Assembly: GCA_905116865.2 (NCBI GenBank)
Contig: CAJHNH020001132.1
Location: 62,001-126,000 of the forward strand
Reading direction: 5' to 3'
Length of the DNA: 64,000 nt
From: Candidula unifasciata
Taxonomy: Eukaryota; Mollusca; Gastropoda; Stylommatophora; Geomitridae
Shown here: positions 23,330 to 34,975 of the stretch, in pieces
Numbering within the stretch: position 1 is the stretch's first letter
Layout of the letters: every line of letters starts with the position of its first letter
The notes under the pieces: generated by a model
Told to the model about the DNA's origin: nothing
Databases searched by the model: none
The model's input: only the letters and a program-made list of their open reading frames with translations
Made by a program: the position numbers and the translations under genes

Positions 23330-23485
23330 GTAATTCCAGTGTACCGGGTTCGATCCCAGCTGCCAGCGATTTGGCAGCAAGCCACTTTGCTTCGATGTCA
23401 GCAGTGGTACCAAGAGCCGATCGGGCCGACCGTCTAGAAGGCAATGGCAAACTAATAAACGGGGCCTCGAAAATAAAAACATTGA
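23330..23485 (+). mobile_element. tRNA-derived SINE, family 2
   Basis: GGGTTCGATCCC at 23346-23357 is a near-perfect B box. It is followed by CAGTGGTACCAAGAGCCGAT and a GC-rich body ending in an A-rich AAAATAAAAACA stretch. It cannot be a working tRNA because the A-box side and the acceptor stem do not pair. Confidence 0.65.
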
Positions 23486-23507
23486 CAGTGGATGCACTGC
23501 ACCAAAT

Positions 23508-23720
23508 CAGGGGTGCTGAGTGGTCTGGAGGTGTGGTGTCCGCCTCGATTGCCGCAGGTCCCCGGTTCATGCCCCAGTGAAGGCTGGGATTTTTTCCCCC
23601 GCATGGACTTCTAGTATTTCTCCTGATCTCTGGATAGTAAGATCGGACGTCTGTTTGTATTGTTGCGGACGTAAAAAATCCCTAGTGAATAATAAATCGA
23701 AAAGAGTAGCCTAACGGCAC
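23508..23720 (+). mobile_element. tRNA-derived SINE, family 3
   Basis: A-box-like TGAGTGGTCTGG and B-box-like GGTCCCCGGTTCATGCCCC are spaced as in a tRNA (23517-23579). A body with TCTCTGGATAGTAAGATCGG and an AATAATAAATCGAAAAG tail follows. It directly follows the family 2 SINE, so the two may be one composite element. Confidence 0.65.
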
Positions 23721-23849
23721 TGCCCGGGCAAATTTTAGAGTTAAAAATTAAAATCCCCACAGGAGCTACGGAGCTTGAGTTAGAAGTAGAACGGAGCACT
23801 TATGAGTTACCACCCTTGTGTCATGATGTTGTTCTGTTGCTTAAACAGT

Positions 23850-24098
23850 AAACGTCTTAATGACATTACATGACACATTCACCACACACATGACATTACA
23901 TGACACATTCACCACACACATGACATTACATGACACATTCACCACACACACATGACATTACATGACACATTCACCACACACATGACATTACATGACGCAT
24001 TCACCACACACATGACATTACATGACACATTCACCACACACATCATGTAACAGAACGCATTCATTCAACACGCAAACATAATGTAACATGGTGCATAC

Positions 24099-24130
<32 letters not shown>
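23850..24130. repeat. 28-bp minisatellite (7 copies) grading into a (CA)n microsatellite
   Basis: CATGACATTACATGACACAT + TCACCACA is repeated at 23860-24040. Degenerate copies follow, then an uninterrupted CA run at about 24100-24128. It lies at the far end of the minus-strand LINE B. Confidence 0.9.
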
Positions 24131-24524
24131 ACAGCATGACCGGGGCGGTAACAACCTTATGGACTTTGTTGAAAAAAAAACTCTCTCACAGTATTAAACG
24201 ACAGGTCCAAAGCAAGGATTAGCCCAACCCTCTGAAGTCGCGACACAGTCAATAGCCACAGCTGGGCTCTCGGGCTGCCATTGTTCAGTACTGTATCACA
24301 CTAGCAAACACTTCCCGCACAAAAATATGCCCAACCACCTCACCAAAAGAAGACAGAACAAACCATTTCCACGCAAAGGGGCAATTAACAGAGCAGTGGG
24401 GTGGTTGGATGCGAAATGCTCCAACCAAAACCTACAAGACTTCAAAAACAAACGGAACGCCGCAAACAGAGCTGTAAAAAAGGCAAAAGAAAATAGATGG
24501 AAGATCTTTTGCCAGTCACTAATT

Positions 24525-24860
24525 TGATTTGATTTGATTCAAGAACCGACATCACAGCACTCCCATAAGCGTCCCGTCTCCATCTTCAGCAGTCAGGTAA
24601 GAGTTCCGATACTAATGGTGCCAGCAGCATTCTGATTAAACGTCCGCCTTACCTTTCTCCTGAGCCTCGAGCATCTGCCAGAACCTCTCGTCACTCCCCG
24701 CTGCATCGATCTCCCCACACTGTGGTGGTCAATCTGCTTCTCCGAACTGTACAAGCTCTCCCACAAGACACTAACCACGTCTGCCTTATCATTCATCAGT
24801 ATTCCACCAAGCTGTGCAGAGCCAGCCAGTCTGTCCGCCTGTTCATTTCAGTCACTCAAC
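24525..24860 (-). mobile_element. insertion within LINE A with (CAAAT)n tail
   Basis: The LINE A frame stops at FCQSL near 24520 and resumes at TPTRKVWDQIK near 24860. The intervening block ends, on the minus strand, in repeats of CAAAT (24522-24540), typical of a retroposon tail. Its 67-codon minus frame (24593-24796) is not recognised. Family unknown. Confidence 0.5.
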
Positions 24861-26694
24861 CCAGCACCCCTACTAGGAAAGTCTGGGATCAAATTAAGGT
24901 TTAAAGGGGATTGAAAGTGCAAACAAATCCCTACGACCAAGATCCCGTCTCTTGCCATCCCAGAAAAAGAGAAGGCGGACACCTTTGGGCACCAATTCTA
25001 TAGCATATAGTTCAAACTAAAACCTAAACAAAGGCACAACGGCACGACGAGACAAATACATCGAGGAGGAAACAGCAAAATCGGAAGAACCCACGAATAT
25101 ATGCGACTACCTGAATGCAGACATCACGGTGGACGAAGTGGCCATCGCCATAAGAGATAAATCTAACACTGCAGTAGGAGTCGACATTTTGAACTACCCC
25201 ATATTAAAAATGTTTCCTCTACTAAACCCCATTTCGACCACCGAACTGTTTAACGATTTTTGGAGAAGGGGTTGTATCCCAAAGCACTGGAAGAAGGCTC
25301 ATACCAATCCTAAAACCAAATAAAATTCATAAAAAGCGGACACCTATAGACCAGCTCACGCCTCCCACCTTGGAAGGGTCTTGGAGACGGTCATCAAGAA
25401 ACGTCTAGTATTTTTCCTGGAAAAAGAGAACCGATACAGCATCACCCAGTCAGGGTTAAGACCCAACAGGTCAACCGTGGACCAAATCATTAACCTGGAG
25501 GATGATGCCAAAAACGGGTTCAAGAAAGCGCTTTAAATGATGGCCGTCTTCCTAGACCTTGCGCAAGCCTATGATCAATGCTGGCGCGAAGGTGCCCTTA
25601 TCAAGATCAAAAGACTTGGCATCAGAGGAAGATCTCTTAAATAAATTAGAAGCTTCCTGAATGATAGAACATTCGCAGTACAAGTTAAGAATCAAGTCTC
25701 CGCAACCTTATTACAAGAAAATGGCACCCCACAAGTATCAGTGATTTCACCTACGATCTTCACAATCATGGTGAATGACCTGCACAATGCGATCACAGAC
25801 AGCAGCGTTGTGGCTGACCGGACAAGAAGTAAAGAAAATCCGAAACGAGCTCCAGTTTGAATTGAACAACGTGATGCACTGAATAAACCAATGGGGTTTC
25901 AAAGTCAAAACAGACAAATCCGTGCTCGCAATCTTCAACAACAACCAAAAGAAATTAAAAAAACATAAAACAACAGTATAAAGAAAGAGGAGCGGGCACA
26001 CAAAATTCCTAGGGATGTAGCTAGATGAAAATTAAAGTGGACCAGGCACATAGACTACACGGTGGAACGTTCTAAACCACTCACAAATTTGCTTAAAATC
26101 ATCAAACGCAGCGGCTGGGCGCACCCACTAAAACGATGCTGACGGTCTACAAAGCACACGTAAGAGGGAGAATGGAGTACGGATCAATCGTGTATGAAGC
26201 AGCTGAAGAAACTAAGGGGGGAAAAAAAGCTTAGACTCAATCCAAGGGCAAGCACAGCTGATCAAAACCAACAGGAATGCATTCCAACCGAATATTCACC
26301 GATATTGAGTCGGTAGTGCACCGCGATTCCTAGAACCAGTTGCCTGGCTACTAGCTAGAACGAGGAAAAGAGGGTCTATTGAACACGCATGTGGCCGCCA
26401 TTCCCCAATGGGCACTGACAACTCCCGCAACCGATACCTGACTCACCATGTTCATCTAAAAAAAAAATGAGAAGAAGGAGGCAAGGAGAATAGCAGACGA
26501 ATAAGTCGAAAACCTGACAGAAAACAGCTTCGTAAATTTCACTGATGGCTCCAAAAACGACGAGGGAAAATCGGAGCGGGTCGCTACGCACCACAAGCCA
26601 GAGTTACAGACCGGTTCAAACTAACCGACGGGGGCCGCCATTTGCACCGTCAAGCTAATAGGAATTTTGAAAAAAGCACTCGAACTAACCATGA

Positions 26695-26765
26695 ACGCCC
26701 CCCCACCACCCCCCCACCCACCCACCCACCCCCACCCCCCACCCACCCACCCCCACCCTCCCCAA
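26695..26765. repeat. C-rich (CCCA)n tract
   Basis: Cytosine-rich CCCACCCACC-type repeat inside the RNase H part of LINE A. The opposite strand has many G-tracts and could form G-quadruplexes. Confidence 0.8.
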
Positions 26766-27478
26766 AAATCCCACGGACTAACCGACTGGCCGCCGTACAA
26801 GCATTAAGCAACCTCTGCAAAAATAGCAGACTGAAAGAAGACATATGGCCGCGCAACAGAGCTCAGGCAGAAGGGGCGTGAACTCACAATAGTCTGGATA
26901 CCAGCCTATAAGGGGTTAATCGGCAACAACAAAAAGCGGACATGGCCGCCAAACAAAAAGGTGACTACACCCTAGACGTGGGACTAGGCAAATCAGAGGG
27001 CACTGTAGCCACAAAGCAGTACATCACTTAAACCTGGAACTATCAATGGCAGGAATGTGAACAGGGAAGACACGCCTTTCAACTGCTAAGAAAACCCAGA
27101 CTTTCTTCTCAGATCAAAGAACCCAAGAAGATACCCATACACAACAAAACGTGGAACCTCAGACTAGGCAACTGGCCTGAAGCCTACAAAACACCCTGGT
27201 GTACCAAATGCAAAACAAGAAATACACTATGCAACTACTTACTGGAGTGCACCCAATAGGAGGAACAAAGGAGCCCACTGAAGGACTACCTACACAGCAA
27301 AAACAAACATTTCTCTGTCATCGAGATCCTGCATGTAAACAGCGAACCTGACACACAGAAACTGGTCCAACAGTTCCTCAGCAGAACAAAGGCAGGAAAA
27401 ACAACAGAATCAACCAACCCGGCTACGACGACACAGCCGGGGACAACGCAACAACTAACCCAGAGGGAAGCAGACCAG

Positions 27479-30400
27479 TGGACTTTGTTCTTTAGTTGAG
27501 TTGTCAGATTCAGGATCTTTTCTTTTATGGCTGGCCTATTGGCGCTGTTGTGCGCATTTGAAGTTTGCACTTATGATAGTGAATCTGTCAGTATGGGTAA
27601 TGTAGGTGGTTTATTTATGACAATTTCTAGTGCTTTCATAATACCGACTAGTTCCGCTGTGCGAACTGCCACGTTTTCTGTTATTTTGTATTCTCTATGC
27701 ATTCCCCACTGAGAGGTAATTATTTCTGCACCTACTTCCCCTGCCTCATTTTTAGATTCGTTAGTATAAACTATAAGGTTGTCTGTTCGAATGTTATCAA
27801 TATATTCTTCTGCTATGGTTTTTGTTTCAAAATAATCAGTATTTTTAGAAATACTTTTGGTCAGACTTATATCTGTCAAGGGTAGTTCTAGTTTCCATGG
27901 GGAAGGGGAAACTGGGGAATAAACCTGGTGCTGGCATTTTGTGTGTGTGTGTGTGTAAATCATCCCTTGCTGCTGGTCTGAGTACAGTCCTGATCGGTTG
28001 TGCTGGATACGGGTAAGGATTAGACTAGAAAGCATCTGATGCTGGGTGTCTGTCCTCATTTGCCGCTTTCATCCAATAATTATGAATCAGTTGTCTTCTT
28101 CTGAGATTGAGTGGTGTGATGCCTAGTGCCACCTCCATCAACTCCCCCAATGTCCCTTTACCGGCTCCCATAATGATTGTCAGAGCTCGAAACTGATTGC
28201 TATCGAGCTTATTTTCTTCTGTTGAATCATAAACTATTCTTCCTTGCTCCATTTTACCCTTGACAAATGATGGATTAGTGTGTCTTGATGTGCTCCTCAT
28301 CCATTTTCTTTAATCATTTGTATTGTATTGTTAAACTTTTTGCACTTTGTTAATAGTTCTTCAATGTTTTTGTCCCATGTAATTTGCTCGTCCAGTATCA
28401 TTCCTAGAAATAGTGTGGTCTTTTTCCTTTGTATCGCTGTTCCGTTGATTGTAATTCTAGTATCACTGGGGTCAATGTACTGGTTTCTAATGTTGAAAAG
28501 CATGCTAATAGTTTTGTCAATGTTAATTCTAAATCCCCATTTGTTCATCCAATTGGTCACTTTATTTAGACTTTCTGGAGTTGAGTCCTGGTGAATTCTA
28601 TCTGTTTGTGGCTGTGATAAATTGCACAATAATCTGCAAACTGTGTTATATCTTTTTTTAAAATTGATTATTACTTCGTTAAGGTCATTCATAAGTATAC
28701 TGAAGAGGTAGGTGACATTACAGCTCTTTAAGGAATTCTGTTAACGTGGTTATCCGTTTGTGATATTTCATTGTTCACTAGTACTGAAACAGTTCTATCC
28801 TGTAAAAAGCTTCAAATATATTTATAAGTCTTTCCCATAAATCCTAGTTTTGCTGCTTTGAGCAAGGCTGCTGGCCGAGAGCACTAATCACAAGCCCGTT
28901 CTAGATCTAGGTACACTGTCATTGTCTTATCTCCTCTTTTAAATGATGTGATCTAATTTTATAATTTGATCTAGCTTGAATCTATTAGCTCTGAATCCTG
29001 CATGCTTCTTGTTAAACAGGTTATTCTTTTCCATATGAAATGTTATTCTTTTATTTATGATTGTTTCTAATATTTTCCCGAAGTGAGATGTTAATTATAA
29101 TGGTCTATATGAGTCTACTTTTTGAAGGTCCTTTTTATATTTTTATTAGGAATGGTGGTTGCTTCCTTCCATATTTTGGGAATCTCTCCCTCTTTCCAGA
29201 TGTCATTGAAATAAATTCAGTAACCTGTTAAATGGTTTTGGCTAGTAGCATTTTCATTATTGTCTAGTTTAGAATGTCGGTCCCATCTGCCATGTTAGAT
29301 TTGGCTTGTATTGCTGTGTGAACTTCTTCAGTAGTGATATCTGCGCCTAGGTATGTATTTTCTTCATTAGTTGTAATTTTAGTATCCTTAATCTCTGTAT
29401 TAAGAGCCTTCTATTTCCCCGTTCTTGCTGGTTCAGTCTACCATTGGAACAGACCTCATAAAAGTGATTTCCGAAATTATCCGCCTTTTCTTTATCACTA
29501 AGTGCCACTGCAGGTGCCTGATTTGTAGGGGCTTTCTCTCTTATTTTGTCTCCTTTAATCATTTCAATCTGGTTCCAAACTTCAGTCGCTGGGGTGTCTG
29601 GGGTGTCATTAGCAGAATGTCCCCCAATGAGCCTCGTTTGCTTTTCTAACAGCTTTATTTGTTGCATTTCTTTGGGAAATGTATTCATCTCGTCTTTCTA
29701 TTATTCTGAGTTTCTTATATCTCTGTAGAACAATTTTACGTTTATCTCTTGCCTTTGTAACTTCTTGTGTTCTTCACGCTACGAGGTTCTTATTTTCTTA
29801 ACCAATTCTGTGTTTTTTAGTTCACCTATAACTTCGTCCTATTTGGCTTTATCAAAATTGGTTGAAAGTTTGCTACTTGCTTCATACTTGTTTGGTTTGG
29901 TTTAATTCTAGTTATAATTGGAAGATGATCGCTCGAAATGTCCACCACCACTCTCCATTGACTCTCAGGTAATTTCTAAGTGGCTATTGTTAGGTCAATG
30001 GCCGAGTCTCGATGTTATGGAATTGGGATAATCCATGTCATCGATTGGTCGTTAAGTACAGTTCGTTGATTGTCTTCAATGAAGTACATCAGGCTGTTTC
30101 CTGCCGTACTAGTAGTCCTACCACACCATAAGGGATGTGAACAGTTAAAGGCGCCTAGAAGCATTGCGTTTTTAGTCAGCCTACACTCTATTTCATTTAG
30201 ATCTGCCACCTCTATCTCCTCTGTGGGGCAGTAAATATTAATTATCTTTATGTTCTATGGTTTGCTTACTATTTCTACAGATAAGCCTTCAAAGTTTGTA
30301 GTATTGAATTTATCAAGGGCTGTTTCTTTTATCTCCTTTTTAATGAGGGTGGCCACGCCACCTCCCCTATCTATCTCTCTGTCGTTTCTAAAATTTGTAT

Positions 30401-30530
30401 ACCCTGGGTATTTAAAGGTATCTATTAGTTTAAGATTTGTTTCCCGAAAGACTATGATATTGCACTCTTCCTGTAAATCTTTCAACACTGCATTTAAGTT
30501 AAGTTTGGTCCTTTGCTGAAATGTACTGCG
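27479..30530 (-). mobile_element. LINE B: endonuclease, RT and RNase H, broken; tail at 24130-24170
   Basis: Minus-strand frames give, from high to low coordinates: endonuclease (VLKDLQEECNIIVFRETNL, then RNDREIDRGGGVATLI and LLGAFNCSHPLW, 30510-30015), RT linker (FGNHFYEVCSN), motif A (MTVYLDLERACD, about 28925), motif B with a stop (P-stop-RAVMSPTSS), a ruined catalytic box (FADYCAIY where FADD is expected), the thumb (28297-28692), and RNase H (IVYTNESKNEAGE...ILTDSLS, 27571-28059). It is interrupted at 27479 by LINE A, and about 40 bp of its continuation is recognisable left of 24170. It resembles RNase-H-bearing LINE clades with an APE endonuclease; the exact clade is not assigned. Confidence 0.85.
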
Positions 30531-30665
30531 GGGATCAAATTCCTGCGGCTGTAGACACAGAAGTAAGGGAACTGATAGATCAGCTTTCAGACCGAGAAGA
30601 TATCCTCATCTACACAGATGGATCCTTGAAGCGCGGATCAAGCTGTGTTGAATTTTGGGATTTAA
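30525..30665 (+). mobile_element. LINE C, first half: RNase H N-terminus
   Basis: Encodes VRELIDQLSDREDILIYTDG and SLKRGSSCV, the first catalytic-Asp block (YTDGS) of a LINE RNase H. The similarity stops near 30665. The matching C-terminal half appears at about 31735-32245 in the same orientation, so the element looks split by the intervening minus-strand material. Confidence 0.6.
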
Positions 30666-30719
30666 TTTGTGGTTTGATTACTGGTATGTTAAACAATGAC
30701 ACACAACATTTCATTAATA

Positions 30720-30960
30720 TCCACGACCAGATGGGCGAGGGTAAGGGTAGGGGCGCTGGGGCAGTGAGTGAGACATGGGGTGCTTATGGGGAAGGGGGGG
30801 GGGGTAAGGACGAGTGTGATGTGGAATGCGCTGGGGCGGGGCATAGGGCTGGGGAGGTGGGTGCTGAGGGTAAAGGCGGGCGTGGTCGTTGAGTGGGTAG
30901 GGTCAGCGGGTGCATGGTAGGGCACTGGAGGGTCGGTGAGGGCGTGGTCCACTGGCATTA
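30720..30960. repeat. G-rich low-complexity tract
   Basis: Plus strand rich in GGGTAGGGG, GGCGCTGGGG and an 11-G run near 30797. The minus strand reads as a Pro/Thr/His-rich frame (30689-31060) that continues the ORF1-like material upstream. It may form G-quadruplexes. Not telomeric repeat. Confidence 0.6.
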
Positions 30961-31199
30961 TGTAGGGTAGCGGCATGTCAAGTAGACGGCCTGCAAGTGC
31001 CGGGTCTGAGTCGATGAGGTACAGCTGGAGGTTGATGATGATGTGCAGGTTTGGGTACATTGGGTCTAGTTGGGGAGCGATGAATCATCTGTTGATGCCT
31101 TTACCTCCTTTCTCCTTTATCGTACGCCCTGTACAGTCAGTAGTTCCTCCTTGCTGGCTAGACTGCCTCATCTTCTAGTCGAAGTTCATCTTAAATTCT

Positions 31200-31540
31200 A
31201 AGAGTTCCATAACTCTCCTTCTCTGACAAAAATCAATTTTATTGATAGGCGTTGCATTAGTTTATGTGGTCTCTTGTGGGTCCTCTCCCTTCTTTGCCTG
31301 TCCGGTCGGTTCCAGCAGTCTCCTTATTTCATCCTTATGCTTCTCCAGCTTTTCCCTCTGATTGTCCATTTCCTTTTCCATCTTAGCACGTTCCCCAGTA
31401 AGGTTCTGCACTGCCTTCTCCAGTCTATTCCTCTCAATTGCAATCTCCCTCAGATGTGCGTGTGATTTTGCTCTGGCCTCGAGCAGTTTCTCGATCTGGC
31501 GGGCCTGCATCCGGTACAGACATGCCGTTTTCGACACACA
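31200..31540 (-). mobile_element. LINE ORF1-like coiled-coil fragment
   Basis: The frame 31262-31537 encodes a strongly charged heptad-rich segment (RQIEKLLEARAKSHAHLREI, RLEKAVQNLTGERAKMEKEM, KLEKHKDEIRRLLEP). This is a coiled coil typical of LINE first open reading frames, which form RNA-binding trimers. It might instead be a retroposed host coiled-coil exon, but it sits among LINE pieces and has no splice signals. Confidence 0.5.
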
Positions 31541-31734
31541 TCAATGTTCGAAGGGATGCCGGCATGCAGATCGGTCTCCAGCAGCGGTCATGAGGTATGG
31601 GAGGAAGGGTGGGCAATGGGGAGCGTGGGGAGCTCGGTCGGCTGGATGGAAAAAAGAATAGGGGGAAGGAGTGGGTGGCACAACAGTCTCAGCCACATGG
31701 GAGGGGGGGGGGGCTGCAGAGAAAGTGTGAGACT

Positions 31735-32245
31735 ATGTGGGTTCGTGGTTAAAGAGCCATGTTTGCCTTTGCTGGTGCTCAGTCTGGACACCTCCCTTAT
31801 CGCACTCCGGGTCATACGGATGTAAAGGGAAATGAGTAAGCGGATCAACTGGCAAGCACTGCACTGATGATTGCAGGAAAAAGCATAAATAGAGCAGATA
31901 TCGTCAACGCTGTACGGACTAGGCTAGTGGATAATAAGGAATCCCTGACACTAACACAATTGCGTGACATGGGAGTAAAGCACGTCTTTGCCGTCTTCGA
32001 GGCCAAGATAGGAGACTATAGAACCAGTTTCTCATGGCAAAAATTAGTAGAAGTAATTTGGCGTAGCTGCTGCCTCGGAGGACTGAGCACGCACGGAAAT
32101 GCCCAATGCGCAGTGACGTCGATTGTGACAACGTATAATAAAATAACATCTTGTAGGGAGGCGGCAGTCCGAATCCCAAGTTCAAGGTGTCTCCTTCGTG
32201 CCAAAGAACTGCATGGCTGTTGGGTGAACAGTCGTTAACGAAGGC
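31735..32245 (+). mobile_element. LINE C, second half: RNase H C-terminus and tail
   Basis: Plus-strand frame RTPGHTDVKGNE, stop, ADQLASTALMIAGKS is the terminal RNase H block (H..V.GNE.AD.LA). NAVRTRLVDNKESLTLTQLR and DMGVKH follow, matching the tails at 3735-3935 and 59940-60120. One internal stop and at least one frameshift are visible. Confidence 0.7.
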
Positions 32246-32649
32246 GGTCATGTCGTTAAAGGGGTGACGCTGGTGGTGGATGTAATGTCCTAAGCCCCTT
32301 CCCCAGCTAATAGTGAGTGCACTGCTGGGGTGACCGTTTATTAATCCTCACATAATGCTTCAGATCAAAATGGACACTAGGCACGGCTCCTTTTTCAGCC
32401 GTGGCAAATTTTTTTTTTGTGTGCTTCAGCCAGAAGGTGACCGTTGCCTTTTTGCTTCATTTGTAGACAGGAAGGATATAGTTTCGTTGCCCAGCATCTG
32501 AATTCAGTGCATTGCGTAACACTGTGAGCTGCGGATTTCATTTAAACTGTGATAAACATGTTATGTCTTTTTTTTATTGGCACAGGAGTGGAGCCACTTT
32601 GGGGTGACCCGTTTGCTATGAAGCTAGAACTCAGATTACCAGATTACCA

Positions 32650-33112
32650 GATTCCTCAGGTCTTCCTCAGTTCTTCTTTGAAGGGTACCCCCTTCACCAC
32701 CAAGGTAGCCTCTGGTCGGCTGATGTCCACGAAGATCCTGATATCATGGGGGGGGGGGGGGCGCAAAGCCTTCCCTTCCTTGGCTTCCATGACGCTCCTG
32801 ATCATCTCCTCTGTCTCCATGGTCCTGTTTAGGTTGGCCAGGATAGTCCCTCGTGCATCATTGGTGCATCTGGTCACCGTCATCTTTTCTAGTGCGTCCT
32901 CCAGGATTCTAGTAGCCTTGGCCTTGGTGAGTGATAGCCTCACCTGCCTTGCGCCAGTCTGAGTAATCGCCACGTTTAGGTCATGTTGCTCCTCTGCCTT
33001 CTCCGGTTGCTTGGGAGCGGTCCTCCTAGTCCTCCTTTTCACTGGCACCATATCAGACATCACCTCTGTGAATGTCCTCTCTGCTTTTTGGCTCCTAGTA
33101 AGAGGCATGGTT
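32650..33112 (-). mobile_element. LINE ORF1-like N-terminal fragment
   Basis: 150-codon frame starting MPLTRSQKAERTFTEVMSDM, basic and polar, with KAKATRILEDALEKMTVTRC and VDISRPEATLVVKGVPFKEE. I do not recognise a domain. Its position upstream of LINE pieces in the same orientation suggests the start of a LINE first reading frame, possibly of LINE B. Confidence in that link is low. Confidence 0.45.
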
Positions 33113-34160
33113 AATACACAAACAAGATGGTTGTTAGTAAAAAAAAAAAATTGAGCTGACTTACTTGAACATTTATATATATAAATACCTGTCTTTTCTT
33201 TACTTTCCTGTTTTTGTTGTTTAGCGTTGAACTTTTACATTTTGTCCTAATCACAATATTCTTCTTTATCTCTCCATACTTCTGTTTCCCGCACTCTCTT
33301 TCTTCCCGCTAGCACACTTTTCTTAGAGTGTAGTCAGCCTACCAGACCCTCTGGTTACACCCAGGTTCAACTGTATCCAACAAATTGCAATTCCAATTCC
33401 TTTTAAGAAAAATGCAAAAACTCAGCCACGTTCAACCTGCTGCTAGCTAGGACGTCAAAGAAAGCCATAAGACGAATGTTGATGAGAACAGAGAGTTCAA
33501 AGATGCTGGACTTGGTTACATCCATGACACTGAACATGGTGCACAAAATAGGACCGAAAGAGGGGTTACAAAGCGATCCTAATTAACGCATAAATGGGAC
33601 AAACGATGATGATGCTGGTGATGATGATGACGGCGAAGATGAGAAAAGTGTAAGTTACAAGTCTTTCAGACTGCAGCTGGCAAAGAGTCTAACACTTTAC
33701 CTTTAGAGTGTTTGTACATAGTTCCTGTGGCATGACGTGTCTTGTATAAGCACGGTATATTTGTAAAATTCTGTCAAGCACCTTCTCTCTGGGTGTAGAG
33801 ACACAACGGTGAAGGAAAAATCCTTCGGGTGAATATTTGGAAAGCTTTAGTAATGAGATGCTTCAGTCTAAAACGAAATAAAGTAAATAATAACATTAAC
33901 GGTCATGTGGAGAAAAACTATGGTCTAATGTTTTCAGTTTCGATTAGAGCGTGTTGATTCAATAGATGTGTAAAATATACTGGGATTTTTCCTGGTGTTG
34001 TTTGTCCATCACGAGTGATGAAGACTACTTTTCATCAAAAGTAGCAAAGATCAATGATTATGTGTACGAATGAGGCTGAATAGTCGAATATGAGCCTGGA
34101 AAATTCTTGAGCAGTGGGGACATCAAATGGAAGCTGCAGTAAGTGTGGGATTAGCAGTAC
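33113..34160. other. intergenic stretch, no feature recognised
   Basis: No exon or RNA gene is seen. A short GATGATGATG simple repeat lies at about 33606-33635. A degenerate copy of the SINE palindrome (ACTGGGATTTTTCCTGGTG, inverted) occurs at 33979-33997. Confidence 0.4.
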
Positions 34161-34164
34161 CATT

Positions 34165-34625
34165 CTCTCTAGTCTACTTTAGTGTCTCTGTTTGTGGAAG
34201 CTTCCCCTGTGGAACAATCGGCCTGGTAGGCTGGTGAAACATGCCTGATGGATGTACGCCATCCAGAACGGTCTTGTGCAGCAGCCTCCCGCGTCACTGT
34301 GTTGATGTCGAAAGAATTGAGAGCAGCATTGAATGTGTCCTTATAGCGCTTTTTTTTTCTATCCTCACTGGGACCTCTTCCCTTGATGGAGCTTGCCATA
34401 AAATACTCTCTTTGTGAGGCGATAGTCTGGAATGTGTGCTAGGTGACCAGCCTAACGCAGCTGATAATTCTTCTGTATCGTGTGGATGCTAGGCAAGTTT
34501 TGGCACTCTCCCGAATACCGGCTTCCTGTGCATACCTTGTGCAGACATACGGCTATCTCTTATAAAACAATCGATCCCTTTCTCTTTCCCAAAGCTGTTC
34601 AAACATTACGGAGAAGTCACTACAG
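34165..34625 (-). mobile_element. LINE C-terminal fragment (minus)
   Basis: Frames give RLPKRVFYGKLHQG-like text (frameshifted), then KKKRYKDTFNAALNSFDINT and REAAAQDRSGWRTSIRH. This is the GRP..R(Y/F)KD..K..L..F.I....WE..A.DR..WR signature at the C-terminus of many animal LINE reverse transcriptases. Truncated upstream. Confidence 0.7.
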
Positions 34626-34639
34626 TCACGTTCAACATT

Positions 34640-34975
34640 TTAAGAACATATAAATCCATCCTAGTTTGTGTCACCGCCTTCGCTAGAGACAAACAGCTGC
34701 AGACACTGTGGTCTTCGAGCACACATGTACATGATAGGCATAAAAGAATCTGCTGCCTGTGATTGTGGATCAGAAAGACAGACACCTGAGCACATACTGC
34801 AGTACTGCCCTTACCTCTCCCAGCAAAGACTGTGGATCTGGCTTAGGGGATCCACATTGCGAGAGAAGCTATGGGGGACCGGTTGCGACCTTAAACGCAC
34901 AATCCTATTTGTGACCCAGACGGGACTCAGTGTTTAGCATGACTGATGTCGAACGCAGAAGAAGAAGAAACAGCT
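34640..34975 (+). mobile_element. LINE C-terminal fragment (plus), next to the PTAR1 promoter
   Basis: Encodes SCRHCGLRAHMYMIGIKESA, ACDCGSERQTPEHILQYCPY and LREKLWGTGCDLKRTILFVT, the cysteine-rich C..C tail of RNase-H-type LINEs. It ends with an adenine-rich GAAGAAGAAGAAAC stretch at about 34960-34972. The PTAR1 ATG is only about 115 bp further on, so this LINE end lies at or in the promoter. Confidence 0.75.

Larger units (their letters stand above)
24171..27478 (+). mobile_element. LINE A: RT plus RNase H non-LTR retrotransposon, broken
   Basis: Plus-strand frames give, in order, the pre-RT linker (24327-24527), the RT N-terminus (VDEVAIAIRDKSNTAVGVDI), motif A (AVFLDLAQAYDQCW, about 25540-25580), the region B/C block NGTPQVSVISPTIFTIMVND, RNase H VNFTDGSKNDEGK (26535) and WIPAYKGLIGNN, and a cysteine tail (CTKCKTRNTLCNYLLECTQ). 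Frameshifts and stops lie between blocks. No endonuclease is seen, so it is 5' truncated. It is flanked by the exact 11-bp repeat TGGACTTTGTT (24160-24170 and 27479-27489), a target-site duplication. The host sequence on both sides reads as LINE B. Confidence 0.88.

Noticed and set aside
23340..23580. Functional tRNA genes suggested by good B boxes
   Set aside because: No complete cloverleaf: acceptor stems do not pair, and the heads continue into SINE bodies with A-rich tails.
30720..30960. Telomere-like GGGTAAGGG motifs
   Set aside because: Irregular G-rich text, not TTAGGG repeats.
31262..31537. Host coiled-coil gene on the minus strand
   Set aside because: Single short frame with no splice signals, embedded in LINE debris. 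Best read as an ORF1-like remnant, with low certainty.
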